DNA of 64,000 bases. Source: Ophiura sarsii. Taxonomy: Eukaryota > Echinodermata > Ophiuroidea > Amphilepidida > Ophiuridae. Shown here piece after piece: positions 33,301 to 38,467 of this stretch; position 1 is the stretch's first letter, and each line of letters starts with the position of its first letter. The stretch covers positions 40,190,656 to 40,254,655 of the forward strand of contig CM069445.1 of assembly GCA_035610835.1 (NCBI GenBank). The letters are read 5' to 3'. The position numbers and the translations under genes are program-made. The notes under the pieces were generated by a model, which worked only from the letters and a program-made list of their open reading frames with translations, ran no database searches and was not told the DNA's origin.

Positions 33301-33799
33301 TCCCTGTGAAAGGCAAGCCTTTATCATGTCCACTCCTGCAAATAGCCAGAATTTTCATAAGGTTTTCAATAATTTTGGAAGATAGAAGTTAGCTATTTCA
33401 GATGGAAAAAAATACATCTCATGATCTTTCTAGCCATTTTGGCATATATCTTAAAATAAGCCTGGCATGCATTAAATCCTACAACATACATCATAAGGAC
33501 CGCGTCAATTGCAACAGCGTGTGACATCTGTGTTTCAGTTTAATGAAGTTGGGATTTATAATAAAATATATTATTTTGTTCTATGTTTTAGAGAAAATAC
33601 CTTTCTATATAAATCTCACTAGTAATTAACTCACTATACCATTCTTTTGCAGGTGCATGCAGCGCCGGAGCGTTACCATGCGGCCTATTACGGAGCTTCA
33701 GTACTGGCCCCGCTGTCTGCATTCGACAACATGTGTATAACCAAAGATGAATGGAAACAGCTAGGACCGACAAGTCTTACGAAATGGCAAAGTGTATGA
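1..33799 (+). CDS. PH domain-actin-related protein fusion gene, 3' 13 exons (5' end off window)
   Basis: Thirteen exons (1-322, 3541-3762, 20751-20843, 22149-22274, 23171-23386, 25721-25843, 27717-27825, 28413-28548, 28901-28949, 30355-30467, 30900-31046, 32679-32778, 33653-33799) join in frame to 633 codons. Every internal intron is GT-AG. Order of the product: acidic region, PH domain, actin fold with the phosphate-1 loop, phosphate-2 loop, GGTT adenosine motif and an actin-like C-terminus. From family knowledge, PH domains often bind phosphoinositides, and ARPs are actin-fold proteins that may or may not hydrolyse ATP. I infer a membrane-directed actin-related protein, but no function is known to me. 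It does not fit a named ARP class (Arp10/Arp11 were considered and differ). The 5' start is missing because the frame is open at base 2. Exon calls rest on splice consensus and continuous alignment to the actin fold, so the model is firm although no transcript was seen. Confidence 0.88.
323..482. repeat. 80-bp tandem duplication starting at the exon A donor
   Basis: Two copies (323-402 and 403-482) share TGTTTTGGTGGTCGACACTT and the rest with a few changes. The first copy includes the donor GTAAGT; the second has GTTAGT at the matching place, itself a possible donor. Confidence 0.85.
622..901 (+). mobile_element. MITE-like element, family 1 copy 1
   Basis: Terminal inverted repeats (TAGTTTGATCAGTTGCAAAT at the left; its mirror CCAATTTGGAACTGATTAAA near the right end). 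Inside are direct repeats of GCGTGCCACCAAAAC. Related copies lie at 14561-14790 and 36211-36426. No coding capacity. Confidence 0.75.
1150..1500. repeat. diverged 180-bp tandem duplication
   Basis: Two diverged units end in TTCACTATTGTAATGCATGA (about 1287) and the related ACACTGTTGTGAGGCATGCA (about 1467). ORFs over it lack any recognisable domain and are not called. Confidence 0.5.
1600..2100. repeat. tRNA-like/SINE-like segment followed by degenerate short repeats
   Basis: At about 1630-1700 the text GAGTTTGATCCCCGGCACC resembles a pol III B box. From 1855 to 1950 the phrase TTTGCGAAAATTGGGTCTAT recurs with variation. A C-rich stretch lies at 2060-2095. SINE identity is weak. Confidence 0.35.
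2724..3468. mobile_element. 745-bp element with about 60-bp terminal inverted repeats
   Basis: The left end TATAGGTTTTCCCAGTTAGT and following 40 bases recur inverted at 3412-3468 (ACTAACTGGGAAAACCTATA). Inside are repeats of ATTTCGTC and a (TTTC)n microsatellite at about 3080-3101. Its right end is 72 bp before the acceptor of exon B. No transposase. Confidence 0.8.
3541..3762 (+). CDS. PH-ARP exon B, first half of PH domain
   Basis: 74 codons, phase 0 at both ends, between TTCCACAG and GTAGGA. After a linker, the PH domain begins at about MEGYMEKLPMG. The beta1-beta2 region GRRRASLIKKWKKRYFR has the clustered basic residues typical of phosphoinositide-binding PH domains (K-Xn-K/R-X-R pattern), followed by NLFYYE of beta3. 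RRRAS inside the loop is also a PKA-type consensus (RRxS), which is only an inference of possible control. Confidence 0.85.
3763..7980. other. intron sequence, no gene seen
   Basis: First 4 kb of the 17-kb B-C intron. It holds a C-rich run (about 5245-5278), scattered repeat pieces (6080-6560, partly the reverse complement of bases inside 7982-8346), and a GC-richer patch at 6955-7065 with GCGCATGCG, an NRF1-like palindrome. ORFs here are short and unlike known proteins. Confidence 0.6.
7262..7489 (-). mobile_element. TTAA-type MITE, copy 1
   Basis: Reverse-oriented member of a five-copy family (other copies 21093, 35251, 36648, 38468). Ends carry CACTTTCCACACGG / CATGGAAAGTGTTAA; the interior includes GTCGTCTGCAG on the family strand. 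About 230 bp, non-coding. Confidence 0.8.
7982..8346. mobile_element. MITE with 28-bp TIRs
   Basis: TTAAAGGTAGATGACCCGAT at the left and its inverse ATCGGGTCATCTACCTTTAA at the right are nearly perfect, with further pairing to about 28 bp. About 365 bp, TTAA at both ends. No coding capacity. Confidence 0.85.
8347..9212. other. intron sequence, no feature seen
   Basis: AT-rich intron with no convincing ORF, repeat or RNA gene. Confidence 0.6.
9213..9393. mobile_element. small MITE with CTGTAAA termini
   Basis: Begins CTGTAAAAGTGGTAATTTTC and ends CCGTGTTTACAG, an imperfect inverted pair, with CGCG and CGC-rich interior. A relative lies at 14336-14530, and loose relatives near 21840-22040 and 54450-54658. 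Confidence 0.55.
9394..10469. other. intron sequence with an unsupported ORF
   Basis: A 96-codon ORF at 9933-10223 with several Cys is present, but it matches no family I know and lies in repeat-like DNA. I see no other feature. Confidence 0.5.
10470..10782. mobile_element. element with telomere-like inverted ends around a tRNA-like core
   Basis: ATTAACCCTAACCCTA...ACGT at 10470-10491 is mirrored by ACGT...TAGGGTTAGGGTTAAT at 10761-10782. Between them are a run of 27 C (10606-10632) and a tRNA-like segment. Could be a MITE that took up a SINE. Confidence 0.55.
10631..10700 (+). repeat. tRNA-like sequence, probable SINE head or tRNA pseudogene
   Basis: Contains an A-box-like TGGCTGAGTGGTGG and a B-box-like GGTTCAATTCC with flanking GC pairs (CCCGGG...CCGTGG). 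No intact acceptor stem, since the 5' side is the poly-C run; so not called a working tRNA. Confidence 0.5.
10991..11335. mobile_element. MITE with perfect 26-bp TIRs
   Basis: AGGCCAAGAAAAATAAATTG and six further bases at 10991-11016 are repeated inverted at 11310-11335. The interior has the GACCGACCGACC motif. A shorter relative lies at 24851-25029. Confidence 0.85.
11336..13629. other. intron sequence with a tRNA-like fragment
   Basis: Mostly plain AT-rich intron with G and C runs (about 11697-11711; 13313-13363, the latter in a short direct duplication). On the minus strand at 12885-12962 lies a tRNA-like fragment. No coding gene seen. Confidence 0.55.
12885..12962 (-). pseudogene. tRNA-like pseudogene (Ser/Leu type) or SINE head
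   Basis: On the minus strand it reads GTGGCCGAGTGGTTAAGGC (a canonical class-II D-arm/A box) and later GGAGTTCGAGCCCG (B box). The anticodon stem and acceptor stem do not pair well, so a live tRNA is unlikely. Confidence 0.55.
13630..14161. mobile_element. Tc1/mariner-like MITE
   Basis: TACAGGCTGTATCAAAA at the left and TTTTGATACAGCCTGTA at the right, with TA at both borders. About 530 bp. A 116-codon ORF inside is not a transposase. Confidence 0.75.
14336..14530. mobile_element. small MITE related to 9213-9393
   Basis: Begins CGTAAAAGTGGTAATT and ends CCATGTTTACAG; interior similar to the 9213 copy (Cs and CACGC words). Confidence 0.45.
14561..14790 (+). mobile_element. MITE family 1, copy 2
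   Basis: Same orientation as 622-901. Shares CCTCCTTACA...CAGTGAATGAATACAGAAGG-type text and GCGTGACGCGTGCGTG, ending TTTTGAACTGAATAAACTAT. Confidence 0.75.
15030..15482 (+). repeat. 5' LTR
   Basis: 453 bp, TG...CA ends, with AATAAA at 15409-15414. Offset to the 3' LTR is 3,857 bp. Confidence 0.95.
15485..15502 (+). promoter_or_regulatory. primer-binding site for tRNA-Leu
   Basis: TGGTGGCAGCGGTGGGAT, two bases after the LTR. It is the complement of the 3' end (with CCA) of the common metazoan tRNA-Leu whose acceptor side reads ATCCCACCGCTGCCA. This sets minus-strand priming. Confidence 0.88.
15814..17322 (+). CDS. retrotransposon ORF: coiled segment, protease-like domain, 30-residue tandem repeats
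   Basis: 502 codons from ATG at 15814. Residues about 50-95 are charged and heptad-like (LKSEGRVREKRDAIVRLEIE). Residues about 120-215 resemble a retroviral-type aspartic protease of Ty3/Gypsy elements: ILRRTGCAHSFIRSEFV stands where this family has an Asp-Thr-Gly active site, and DDMVIGNEV is the later hydrophobic-Gly motif. The catalytic Asp position (codon 135) is Arg, so it should be inactive as a protease. From codon 332 to the stop lie six 30-residue repeats (DERVEVIVEKFRDETKSVGI), the first degenerate, the last cut short. No Cys-His gag knuckle, RT or integrase. Antisense ORFs in the repeat are shadows of its 90-bp period. Confidence 0.85.
   Translation: MGPKVVVGQPLLTRRGVSSGRVESHPSNASIIDRRFLTNVSCLRSLKYKFEVRLMLDQRILELKSEGRVREKRDAIVRLEIELQKLRIEANRLKALRNLGCASFTQKHPVSVSGSGPWYKSQGIVNGKTGRILRRTGCAHSFIRSEFVNQSDYIPDGKMTINDLGMRVTLPLAKVYVECRYFVGWIVVAVTDGLDDDMVIGNEVVENTRREGSVQVTYDSDLYVVEDTALDPPIDIPMWDREEVESMSTQSQKAREPKEMGQACNIQNANSKHLGSLITDPSSQVDGKCTGGQAVNQLEPAEQILSNSSKTVSQLPFCEDGSQGLIEDNDLFERVEVFVEELRDETESIGVDEGSGSNVLDERVEIIVEKFRDETKSVGIGVDEGWSNVLDERVEVIVEKFRDETKSVGIGVDEGWSNVLDERVEVIVEKFRDETKSVGIGVDEGWSNVLDERVEVIVEKFRDETKSVGIGVDEGWSNALDERVEVIVEKFRDETKSVGIGV
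16804..17320 (+). repeat. 90-bp in-frame tandem repeat
   Basis: Units start at 16894, 16984, 17074, 17164 and 17254 (GATGAGAGGGTTGAA), nearly identical, with a diverged unit upstream. Copy number is likely to vary between individuals. Confidence 0.95.
17319..17402 (+). pseudogene. RNase H C-terminal tail remnant
   Basis: In a frame different from the ORF, it reads LQPYDFTIQYRKGSHNANVD and then TLSRI before a stop. This is the ending typical of Ty3/Gypsy RNase H domains (QYRKG...ADALSR). It joins the tandem repeat directly, showing the RT and most of RNase H were lost by deletion. Confidence 0.85.
17403..18886 (+). other. non-coding 3' internal region of the LTR element
   Basis: No ORF of note and no envelope- or integrase-like segment seen. 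A short purine tract (AAAAAGCGG, 18875-18882 region) precedes the 3' LTR as a weak polypurine-tract candidate. Confidence 0.6.
18887..19339 (+). repeat. 3' LTR
   Basis: 453 bp, the same as the 5' LTR by eye, with AATAAA at 19266-19271 and followed by target duplication ATGCC. Confidence 0.95.
19683..20297. repeat. 615-bp near-perfect palindrome (fold-back element)
   Basis: GTGCTGTAATTATTGAAC at the left pairs with GTTCAATAATTACAGCAC at the right; inside, arms continue to match inverted (for example GGATCAGAGAATCCAAATTT with AAATTTGGATTCTCTGATCC) to a centre near 19990. ORFs over it are low-complexity shadows. Confidence 0.9.
20385..20405. repeat. C21 homopolymer
   Basis: 21 consecutive C, followed by AAAAAGGGTGGGGG. 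Confidence 0.9.
20751..20843 (+). CDS. PH-ARP exon C, middle of PH domain
   Basis: 31 codons, phase 0, after TCACTTTCAG and before GTAAGT. It reads DHKAKKSLGYIHLIGG and continues to VLEVTDM, matching the beta4-beta6 region of PH domains (the SLGYIHLIGG strand is typical). It sits 17 kb from exon B, across an intron containing an LTR retrotransposon. Confidence 0.85.
21093..21339 (+). mobile_element. TTAA-type MITE, copy 2
   Basis: Starts TTAACACTTTCCACGCGG and ends CCGCATGGAAAGCGTTAA; about 247 bp, with GTCGTCTGCAG near the end. In intron C-D. Confidence 0.88.
21345..21727. mobile_element. fold-back element, copy 1
   Basis: TTAAAGGCATATTATGTGAT at the left mirrors ATCATATAATATGCCTTTAA-like text at the right, and the arms (about 190 bp each) pair along most of their length, with centre CTGTCCTGCTAGCAGAACAG. 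A relative lies at 50686-51058. It begins five bases after a TTAA MITE. Confidence 0.88.
22149..22274 (+). CDS. PH-ARP exon D, end of PH domain
   Basis: 42 codons, phase 0. RGRVLLLRSNTKMEFEDW gives the last beta strand and the C-terminal helix with the near-invariant PH tryptophan (FEDW). The PH domain ends at about SAETG and a short linker (LLYCPKTAMITPVTK) leads to the actin fold. Confidence 0.86.
22501..23114. mobile_element. MITE with about 28-bp TIRs in intron D-E
   Basis: GTGTGTCATAAGTGATTACC near 22510 and GGTAATCACTTATGACACAC near 23090-23110 are inverted copies, with TATA borders. About 614 bp; no coding. Confidence 0.85.
23171..23386 (+). CDS. PH-ARP exon E, start of actin fold
   Basis: 72 codons, phase 0. 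HVVIIDMGGCSVRAGVL corresponds to the actin phosphate-1 loop (actin has DNGSG...KAG): the Asp, first Gly and the RAG end are kept, the Ser is Gly. FPCVVATQGRSKDKSAYGFD follows, matching the actin FPS..GR...YVGDEA block, with a much shortened DNase-I-binding loop. Confidence 0.9.
23560..24520. mobile_element. fold-back element rich in GGTGTCA words
   Basis: Arms 24038-24110 and 24293-24390 are inverted copies (ATGTGAGTACATATTT; CCTAACTTAATCAGG versus CCTAGTTAAGTTAGG). Around them GGTGTCA/TGACACC recurs many times, also as short hairpins (TGGACATCTTACAGGTGTCA). ORFs inside are not called. Borders uncertain. Confidence 0.6.
24679..25290. mobile_element. inverted-repeat element with a third internal arm
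   Basis: ATATCGTCAGCCTGCTTCGA at 24679 is mirrored by TCGAAGCAGGCTGACGATAT ending 25290, and again, slightly changed, at 24749-24786. A second MITE is nested at 24851-25029. Confidence 0.82.
24851..25029. mobile_element. nested MITE, AGGCCAA family
   Basis: AGGCCAACAACAAAAAAATT ... and the mirrored GGTTGCCC / GGGCAACC ends; contains CCGACCGACCG. Relative of 10991-11335. Confidence 0.75.
25721..25843 (+). CDS. PH-ARP exon F, actin subdomain 1
   Basis: 41 codons, phase 0, after CTATTTTCAG and before GTAAGT. It matches the helix and strand preceding the actin VLLTEAPLNP segment (here YTVLLIVPFSLGPK). The Leu/Val-rich strand and following Pro fit the actin fold; the E-A of actin is replaced by V-P. 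Confidence 0.86.
25890..26150. repeat. probable MITE with GGTCGGTC motif
   Basis: Imperfect ends ACCCCTGTTCTATTGG and CCATAGAACATGGTTTTT mirror each other; contains GGTTGGTCGGTCAG. Starts 47 bp after exon F. Confidence 0.45.
26284..27100 (+). repeat. about 168-bp tandem repeat carrying AGGTCA direct repeats
   Basis: Four units (about 26284, 26454, 26619, 26964) share CCATACAATGACCAATTGCA and a block with two AGGTCAAAGGTCA (DR1) motifs plus a third half-site. Intact DR1: 26353-26365, 26373-26385, 26523-26535, 26543-26555, 27033-27045; changed copies at 26687, 26707, 27053. Confidence 0.88.
26750..26962 (+). repeat. about 20-bp tandem repeat of TTTTTGTCTCTTGTTCAT
   Basis: Ten or so units with variable T-run length, inserted between units 3 and 4 of the AGGTCA array. 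Yields meaningless Phe/Leu-rich ORFs in all three plus-strand frames. Confidence 0.92.
27717..27825 (+). CDS. PH-ARP exon G, actin central segment
   Basis: Acceptor CTCCAG at 27711-27716, donor GTAAGC at 27826, phase 1 at the end. EKLVEMVFDRFNVEGLYLQE and QALMALYSYKATSGIV match actin REKMTQIMFETF...AIQAVLSLYASGRTTGIV. The Gln equivalent to catalytic Gln137 of actin is kept (EQALMALY). An open stretch upstream (27549-27716) also follows a CAG but does not resemble actin, so I place the start at 27717. Confidence 0.86.
28159..28216 (+). repeat. tRNA-like fragment
   Basis: GTTAGCGCAGTCGTTAAAGG (A-box-like) and CCGTGTTTGATTGC (B-box-like). Probably a SINE piece; stems not convincing. Confidence 0.35.
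28413..28548 (+). CDS. PH-ARP exon H, phosphate-2 loop
   Basis: Joins exon G in phase 1 to give SGIVVNIGERVDVVPIVDGY. This aligns to actin [20 protein letters not shown]. The actin Asp154 position is Asn and Asp157 is Glu, and one residue is missing. The exon continues with RLPYGGRQITEHLTRLLTET, the actin [20 protein letters not shown] region. It ends in phase 2 before GTTGGT, a weak donor. Confidence 0.87.
28901..28949 (+). CDS. PH-ARP exon I, micro-exon
   Basis: A 49-bp exon after TGATTTTCAG and before GTAATT. With the split Arg codon it reads FFSNVEMYISRFLKEK, matching the actin [20 protein letters not shown] helix. The frame and the actin match make this short exon reliable. The following intron begins a 20-bp minisatellite only about 25 bp downstream. 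Confidence 0.84.
28976..29544. repeat. 20-bp minisatellite in intron I-J
   Basis: About 28 units of ATACTGTAATTGACCAATCG with variants (TAATCA early, CAATCG/CAAACG later). The shift in variant along the array suggests stepwise expansion. Confidence 0.95.
29688..29998. mobile_element. MITE with about 48-bp TIRs
   Basis: GAGCGTGTTTCTGCTGGGG at the left and CCCCAGCAGAAACACGCTC at the right, continuing with GCTAATAAACGCTAAGTTT / AAACTTAGCGTTTATTAGC. 311 bp. Confidence 0.9.
30001..30305 (+). repeat. tandem pair of tRNA-derived SINE-like units
   Basis: Units at 30001-30173 and 30174-30305 share ATGATGCATTAGCCCAGTT, then GTAGACCTCCAGTGTAGAAT and CATGTTCAATTC. TTAGCCCAGTTGGTAGA (A box) and GGTCTCATGTTCAATTC (B box) are tRNA-like. 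Confidence 0.65.
30355..30467 (+). CDS. PH-ARP exon J
   Basis: Starts after CCAAACAG and ends in phase 2 before GTGAGT. ACFVAQDYQAELKFCGLDPE matches actin LCYVALDFEQEM..., and YDIPNGHG matches the actin YELPDGQ element before the strand ITIGNERF. A variable Asp/Glu-containing insert separates them. Confidence 0.86.
30480..30835. repeat. degenerate AAAATGGAAACATTTTCAAC repeat
   Basis: About 18-20-bp units, poorly conserved, filling most of intron J-K. The 84- and 80-codon ORFs over its edges come from this repeat and exon K. Confidence 0.8.
30900..31046 (+). CDS. PH-ARP exon K
   Basis: Starts after CCTTCAG with the last base of a split Gly codon and ends in phase 2 before GTAGGC. GIKLDYSRFRSTEGLFHPEV matches actin ITIGNERFRCPEALFQPSF, and AIQACENDIRKQM matches SIMKCDVDIRKDL. 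These blocks are among the best conserved in the ARP family. Confidence 0.9.
31347..32437. repeat. 22-bp minisatellite, about 50 units, in intron K-L
   Basis: GGTTGATGCCATTTGGAATC plus two bases, with TTTTGAATC and TTTTAAACC variants, arranged in higher-order blocks of about 150 bp (for example 31981, 32162 and 32292 regions share the same variant order). Confidence 0.93.
32679..32778 (+). CDS. PH-ARP exon L, adenosine-binding motif
   Basis: Starts after CCACAACAG and ends in phase 0 before GTAAAT. RSIYLCGGTTLLPGLAERL is the actin VLSGGTTMYPGIADR adenosine motif, with GGTT intact. It is followed by the helix SELMRMLPKSCPVK. Confidence 0.92.
33653..33799 (+). CDS. PH-ARP terminal exon M with stop codon
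   Basis: 48 codons plus TGA. VHAAPERYHAAYYGASVLAP and LSAFDNMCITKDEWKQLGP match the actin C-terminus ([37 protein letters not shown]), and the product ends TSLTKWQSV where actin ends with HRKCF. The length at the C-terminus is therefore normal for an actin. Downstream is a tandem repeat that copies the final coding bases and stop. Confidence 0.92.
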   Translation: MHAAPERYHAAYYGASVLAPLSAFDNMCITKDEWKQLGPTSLTKWQSV

Positions 33800-34210
33800 G
33801 GACTCAGTTTATGCAGGTTATTTAGTTTAAATCCTGCAGTCTCATGCATAGAAACCAAGAGTCAAGTGGCAGAGTGTATGAGGGCTCAGCTAATGCAGGC
33901 TATTTAATCTGAATGTTTTGGTTTTGAGCAGTCACGCCTGGAACCCGACAAGACCCAATGAAACGGCAGAGTGTATGAGGATGCTATTAACACAAGCTAT
34001 TTAGACTAAATCTCTTGGTCTTGAGCAGGCACGCATCGAACACTGCAAGTCTAACCACTTAATGGCAGAGTGTATGAGAGTATTCTTAATGCAGACTTTT
34101 TAGTCTATATCCTTTGGTCTGGAGCAATTACAAATAGAGCCCTACAAGGTCTCGATCCAGTCGTCACAAACACTGTCTCTGCAAGAGTGTATAACTCAAA
34201 AATGCAGCTC
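33790..34210 (+). repeat. about 110-bp tandem repeat copying the end of the coding sequence
   Basis: Diverged units near 33860, 33970 and 34065 repeat GGCAGAGTGTATGAGG, like the terminal codons and stop GGCAAAGTGTATGAGG at 33785-33800. Likely 3' UTR. AATAAA at 34434-34439 is a possible polyadenylation signal. Confidence 0.7.
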
Positions 34211-35250
34211 TGGAATTGTGCTGAAGGAAATAATGGAATAATCACAACTATTTGGTGCTCTCTGCTGTTGTACTGGGTATAGCCACAGTATAATCACAGA
34301 CTAAGAATTCAATGAACATTCCACACAATTTCCGGGACAAACATTTGAGTTAGAAAATGCAGTTTTGGAATCAAATGCTGTGATCGATTCATGAACTAGA
34401 TAGTGTTACGCTGCAATGATAGCACCAAAAGGAAATAAACTCCTCAAAAAAAGTTCGGACATTTTTTTCAATCACCAATTTTTTAGATATTTTGTGTTAA
34501 TTCATATTGTGTTTCATTCCAATGACAAGCTGATGTGTGTGTTCCTCTTTCCAATGATATACTTTATTTGTAGCAATCACTTGTTTCAGTCAGTGCTTAG
34601 ACACCTGCTTGAACGTGTTGGGAGGTCTCATTCAAAATGTGCCAAATTCACCACTATCTTGTGCTTAAAAGTACAACTCTGTCATCTGTTCAATGAAGTT
34701 TTACATTGACAACTGCTGTGTAGAGTGATGCACTATGGACATTCGAGCACAAAATAGTGATGGTTCAGACCTCCCCATGTTCTCAGGCAAGTGGCTGAGG
34801 ACTGGAACAAGTGATTGCCACAAAGTGGGTATCATTGTAAAGATGAACACATCATCCTTTATAGCTATGTTTATCAAGAAATATATGAAAAATGTAAAGA
34901 GTTTATTAATGCCAAACATAATGCTTTGATATATATTGTGTGGAAGGACAGGGTGAATACCACTGGGTATGATCATTAATCAATCTGGTGCTCTCCTATA
35001 CATTACATTCAATATATCATGGAATTTGACAAACTTTCCTCACATTTTTCGGAACACACTTTTTTCTGAGTCCCTAGATTGCGTCAGGTCCACAAAACTA
35101 ATCGCAGCATGATTTGCCCATATTTTACTTCACCATATTATGTGCAATGATGCCATACAATTCAAGAAGGCAATCAATGTTGTTACCCAAAAGGGTACAT
35201 GTAGTGTAGTGTAGGGTTACAGGGTAAATAAATATAGAGTGATTAGTATT

Positions 35251-35497
35251 TTAACACTTTCCACACCGCTATTGGTTTTACCATATACAAAACAGATTTG
35301 TCAGAAACCTTTCCTAACTTTCAAGGTCTATCTCAAGGATTACTGAACCAATATTAGACATGTTTGTACTTATTTTAATACATTTCTCAGAGTGATTCCA
35401 AATATGGTAATGAAATTTGATAATTTTGACATATTTGAAACATTTTGTGAAATTTTAGAATGTCGGCTGCAGACGCCTGCCGCGTGGAGAGTGTTAA
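35251..35497 (+). mobile_element. TTAA-type MITE, copy 3
   Basis: TTAACACTTTCCACACCGC to CGCGTGGAGAGTGTTAA, 247 bp. Confidence 0.88.
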
Positions 35498-36210
35498 AAG
35501 CTTGTGTCCACTCAATGAAGAGATAATTATGTACTCTGAGGCAACCATTGGTAATATGATATGACATCTACATCTACGAAAACAGGAAAAAGTTGAACAA
35601 AATATTTTGGATTTTATTTCAGGTTTGAATTGCTGATTTTACAAGCTACGAAATGATTTATCACGCTTGAGAATTTATTGTTCTTTTGTACTTCAAAAAT
35701 ATTTATTTCACTTGAAAATCTTTGAGTTTTGTATTAATTTTTAGAAATTTAATTTGCCTGTATCTCTTATACTGTCCTGGCAATGTTGTCCAGGTTTTGT
35801 GGGAGCAGGACACATATTTCATTTTGGATCAATATATTTTGAAATGTGACCAGACATATCAAAAATACATGTTATCAGCAAATACAGATAATCAACAATC
35901 AAAATATGATATGCATCTTCAAATTATACCTTGAGATTCGTTAGTGCAATTACCTTCAACGAAGTGTCATTTTAAAGCTTATAATCTGCTCTTCGATTGA
36001 TATGACTAACTTGATTAAAATATATCCTCTCACATAGCCTTTTCCTTGCGGTGGGTCACATATGCTTATTATTTTTGTACCAATTTCATGTGCTTATTAA
36101 TCCATTCTGTGGCAAGACATTGTTTATGATGCTGGTAGAGGAGTGTCTTGGATATATAGGCAAATGTCATGCTCAGATATGGACTTTCAGTAGGGACCCT
36201 ATATTTTTAA

Positions 36211-36426
36211 TAAGTTCCAAATTAGCGAGAAATACACAGTTTTATCTCTCTGTACGCAGAAATAATCCAAGCGTACATGTACAATTACGATTTTGGCATA
36301 CCGACGTGACATGCATTTGATGTACGATGCGTCTGTTGCATAATGCGAGTCTATGCGCATCCACGCTCTTCTATAATAATTCACTGCTGTAAGGAGGCTT
36401 CCCAATTTGGAACTGACTGAACTATA
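36211..36426 (-). mobile_element. MITE family 1, copy 3
   Basis: Inverted relative to 622-901: TAAGTTCCAAATTAGCGAGA at the left and CCAATTTGGAACTGACTGAA at the right. Confidence 0.7.
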
Positions 36427-36647
36427 ATAAGTATTCTTTTCATGACCCATTAATGCCATAAATGCATCATTTCAACAAATTTGCCTTCATTTAGTACTCC
36501 AGTGACCCCTAACGATTATTACCAAGTTATATGCGTAAAAAGATCCGGGCATACACCAAACGTTATGTTGAGAACCATTATTGTGAGGAACGTTGTAAGA
36601 ACACAAGCATGCCTTAATATAACCTAGGCTTAGAACGGGTAGGGATT

Positions 36648-36894
36648 TTAACACTTTCCACGCGGTCATTAGTTTTACCATACACAATAATTATTTTTCA
36701 GAAACCTTTCACAATTTTCAAAGTATATCTTAAGGATTACTGACCCAATACCAGGCATGTTTGTACTTATTTCAATGCATTTCTCATGGTGATTCCAAAT
36801 CTGATAATGATATTAAATAATTGTGACATTTTTGAAACATTTTGTGAAATTTTGGAATGTCGTCTGCAGCCGCCTGCCGCATGGAAAGCGTTAA
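36648..36894 (+). mobile_element. TTAA-type MITE, copy 4
   Basis: TTAACACTTTCCACGCGG to CCGCATGGAAAGCGTTAA, 247 bp, very close to copy 2. Confidence 0.9.
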
Positions 36895-37739
36895 AACCTA
36901 GTAGAGGACAATGAAGAGGGACAACAGATACTGATATCACTTCATAATGTCATACTAAAGTGTCTCCACTTGCCACGATAATTTCTGAATGGTCTTGTTT
37001 TTTGTGTTTTTGTATAGATCTATTTCATATTATGAAGAGAATGAAATACATAATATAGTTGTTAATTATAGGATTATATTTTCAGGTGGAAAAATGTATA
37101 TAAAGTATAATATATGAGATTAATAGTGTGCAAGTATTTCGGTCAATTTTGATGGGAAGAGAGTGTAATCATGTATATCTGAAGAAAAAAATAAAAGAAT
37201 CTTTACAAGCTAATTTGACCATGTATCAGTTGTGTAATCCTTTTGGTGGTTTAAATCACATACATATGTATAGAATAGTCATAAACATTGGCCGATCGGC
37301 ATCATTTAGACGCTATTGGTTTCGCTGTGAAATAATGGACTTCAAAGCGCTGAAGCAACACATCCCCAAATATCGTGCGCACATGCATGAATTTAAACTA
37401 CCCAAGCAAATAGCGCACTTTTCAAACGTGCCATCTTAACAAGTGACACATATTGATCATCATTTCCAATCCTTCTTGTATAGATGAGGGTTAAATTAGA
37501 TATAAAATCAATTTGGACCACGGCACGACACGAGAAAACGTTGTCACTACTTAGGATGTGATTCAAGACACAGGAAAGCATAGAACCATGTATCAATGAT
37601 TAAGATTCCAAATCACTGCCTCCCTCATAGGAAGATATTACTTATACTGATGGTAAACCGACCAAAGTCTATGAATCTACTATTTCAACTCAAGTCAAAG
37701 GCCAATGGGCATGTTAACAACACTTGCACAGTTAATGAA

Positions 37740-38270
37740 GGCCTTTGTTGCAACATTTGTCATAACTACTAATGTTAAGTTAGACATTTATAATAAGTTG
37801 TGAGCTTCAATGCAAATTTGTATATTTATAACTACACTTGCATTGTACCATTAATGTAAAGTTAGGCATTGGTAGCAACCTTTCAGCTGCTTCAGTGTAA
37901 AGTTATACATTTGCAACAACACTAGTATTATAGTCACAATCTATGTTGGGCATTTGTGGGAACAAGAGATGAAAGTCATCAATCTTCGAATATATGAATT
38001 TAGGCATAAATGGGAATCGCAACAGACGTAGAAATGAAATCCGTCAACATAATTAAGGCACTTGTATAACTATAACAAGGGTGAAAAGTCATCAAAAATA
38101 AAGTTACGGCAATTGTAACAACACTGGCCTAAAGTCATTGGTGTAAAGTTAGGCATTTATAAGTAACACCAGTGGTTAGACAGCTTGTACAAAAGTCATC
38201 TATGTAGAGTTGCCCCTATTGGGCGTTTGCAACAATTTTGTCAAAACCTTTCAATATTAAATTAAGTATT
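37740..38270. repeat. degenerate repeat with TAAAGTTAGGCATTTGTAAC words
   Basis: The phrases GTAAAGTTAGGCATT, AGTCAT and AACAACACT recur irregularly about every 50-60 bp. Confidence 0.5.
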
Positions 38271-38467
38271 TAAAAAAATACCAGTCATGCCAGTCAAAAG
38301 TGAGAGCATCGTCGTAGATACAGCTGCAAGCAAAATCTATGAAAGTAACATAATAATTAGGCTTTTGATTTGTGTTGTAAACTTGTTACAAATGCCTAAC
38401 TTTACAACGGCGGCTTGTGCTTGGTTTCCTATCAGTTTCTAGTTTGGGGCTGATTTATTGTAAATTA

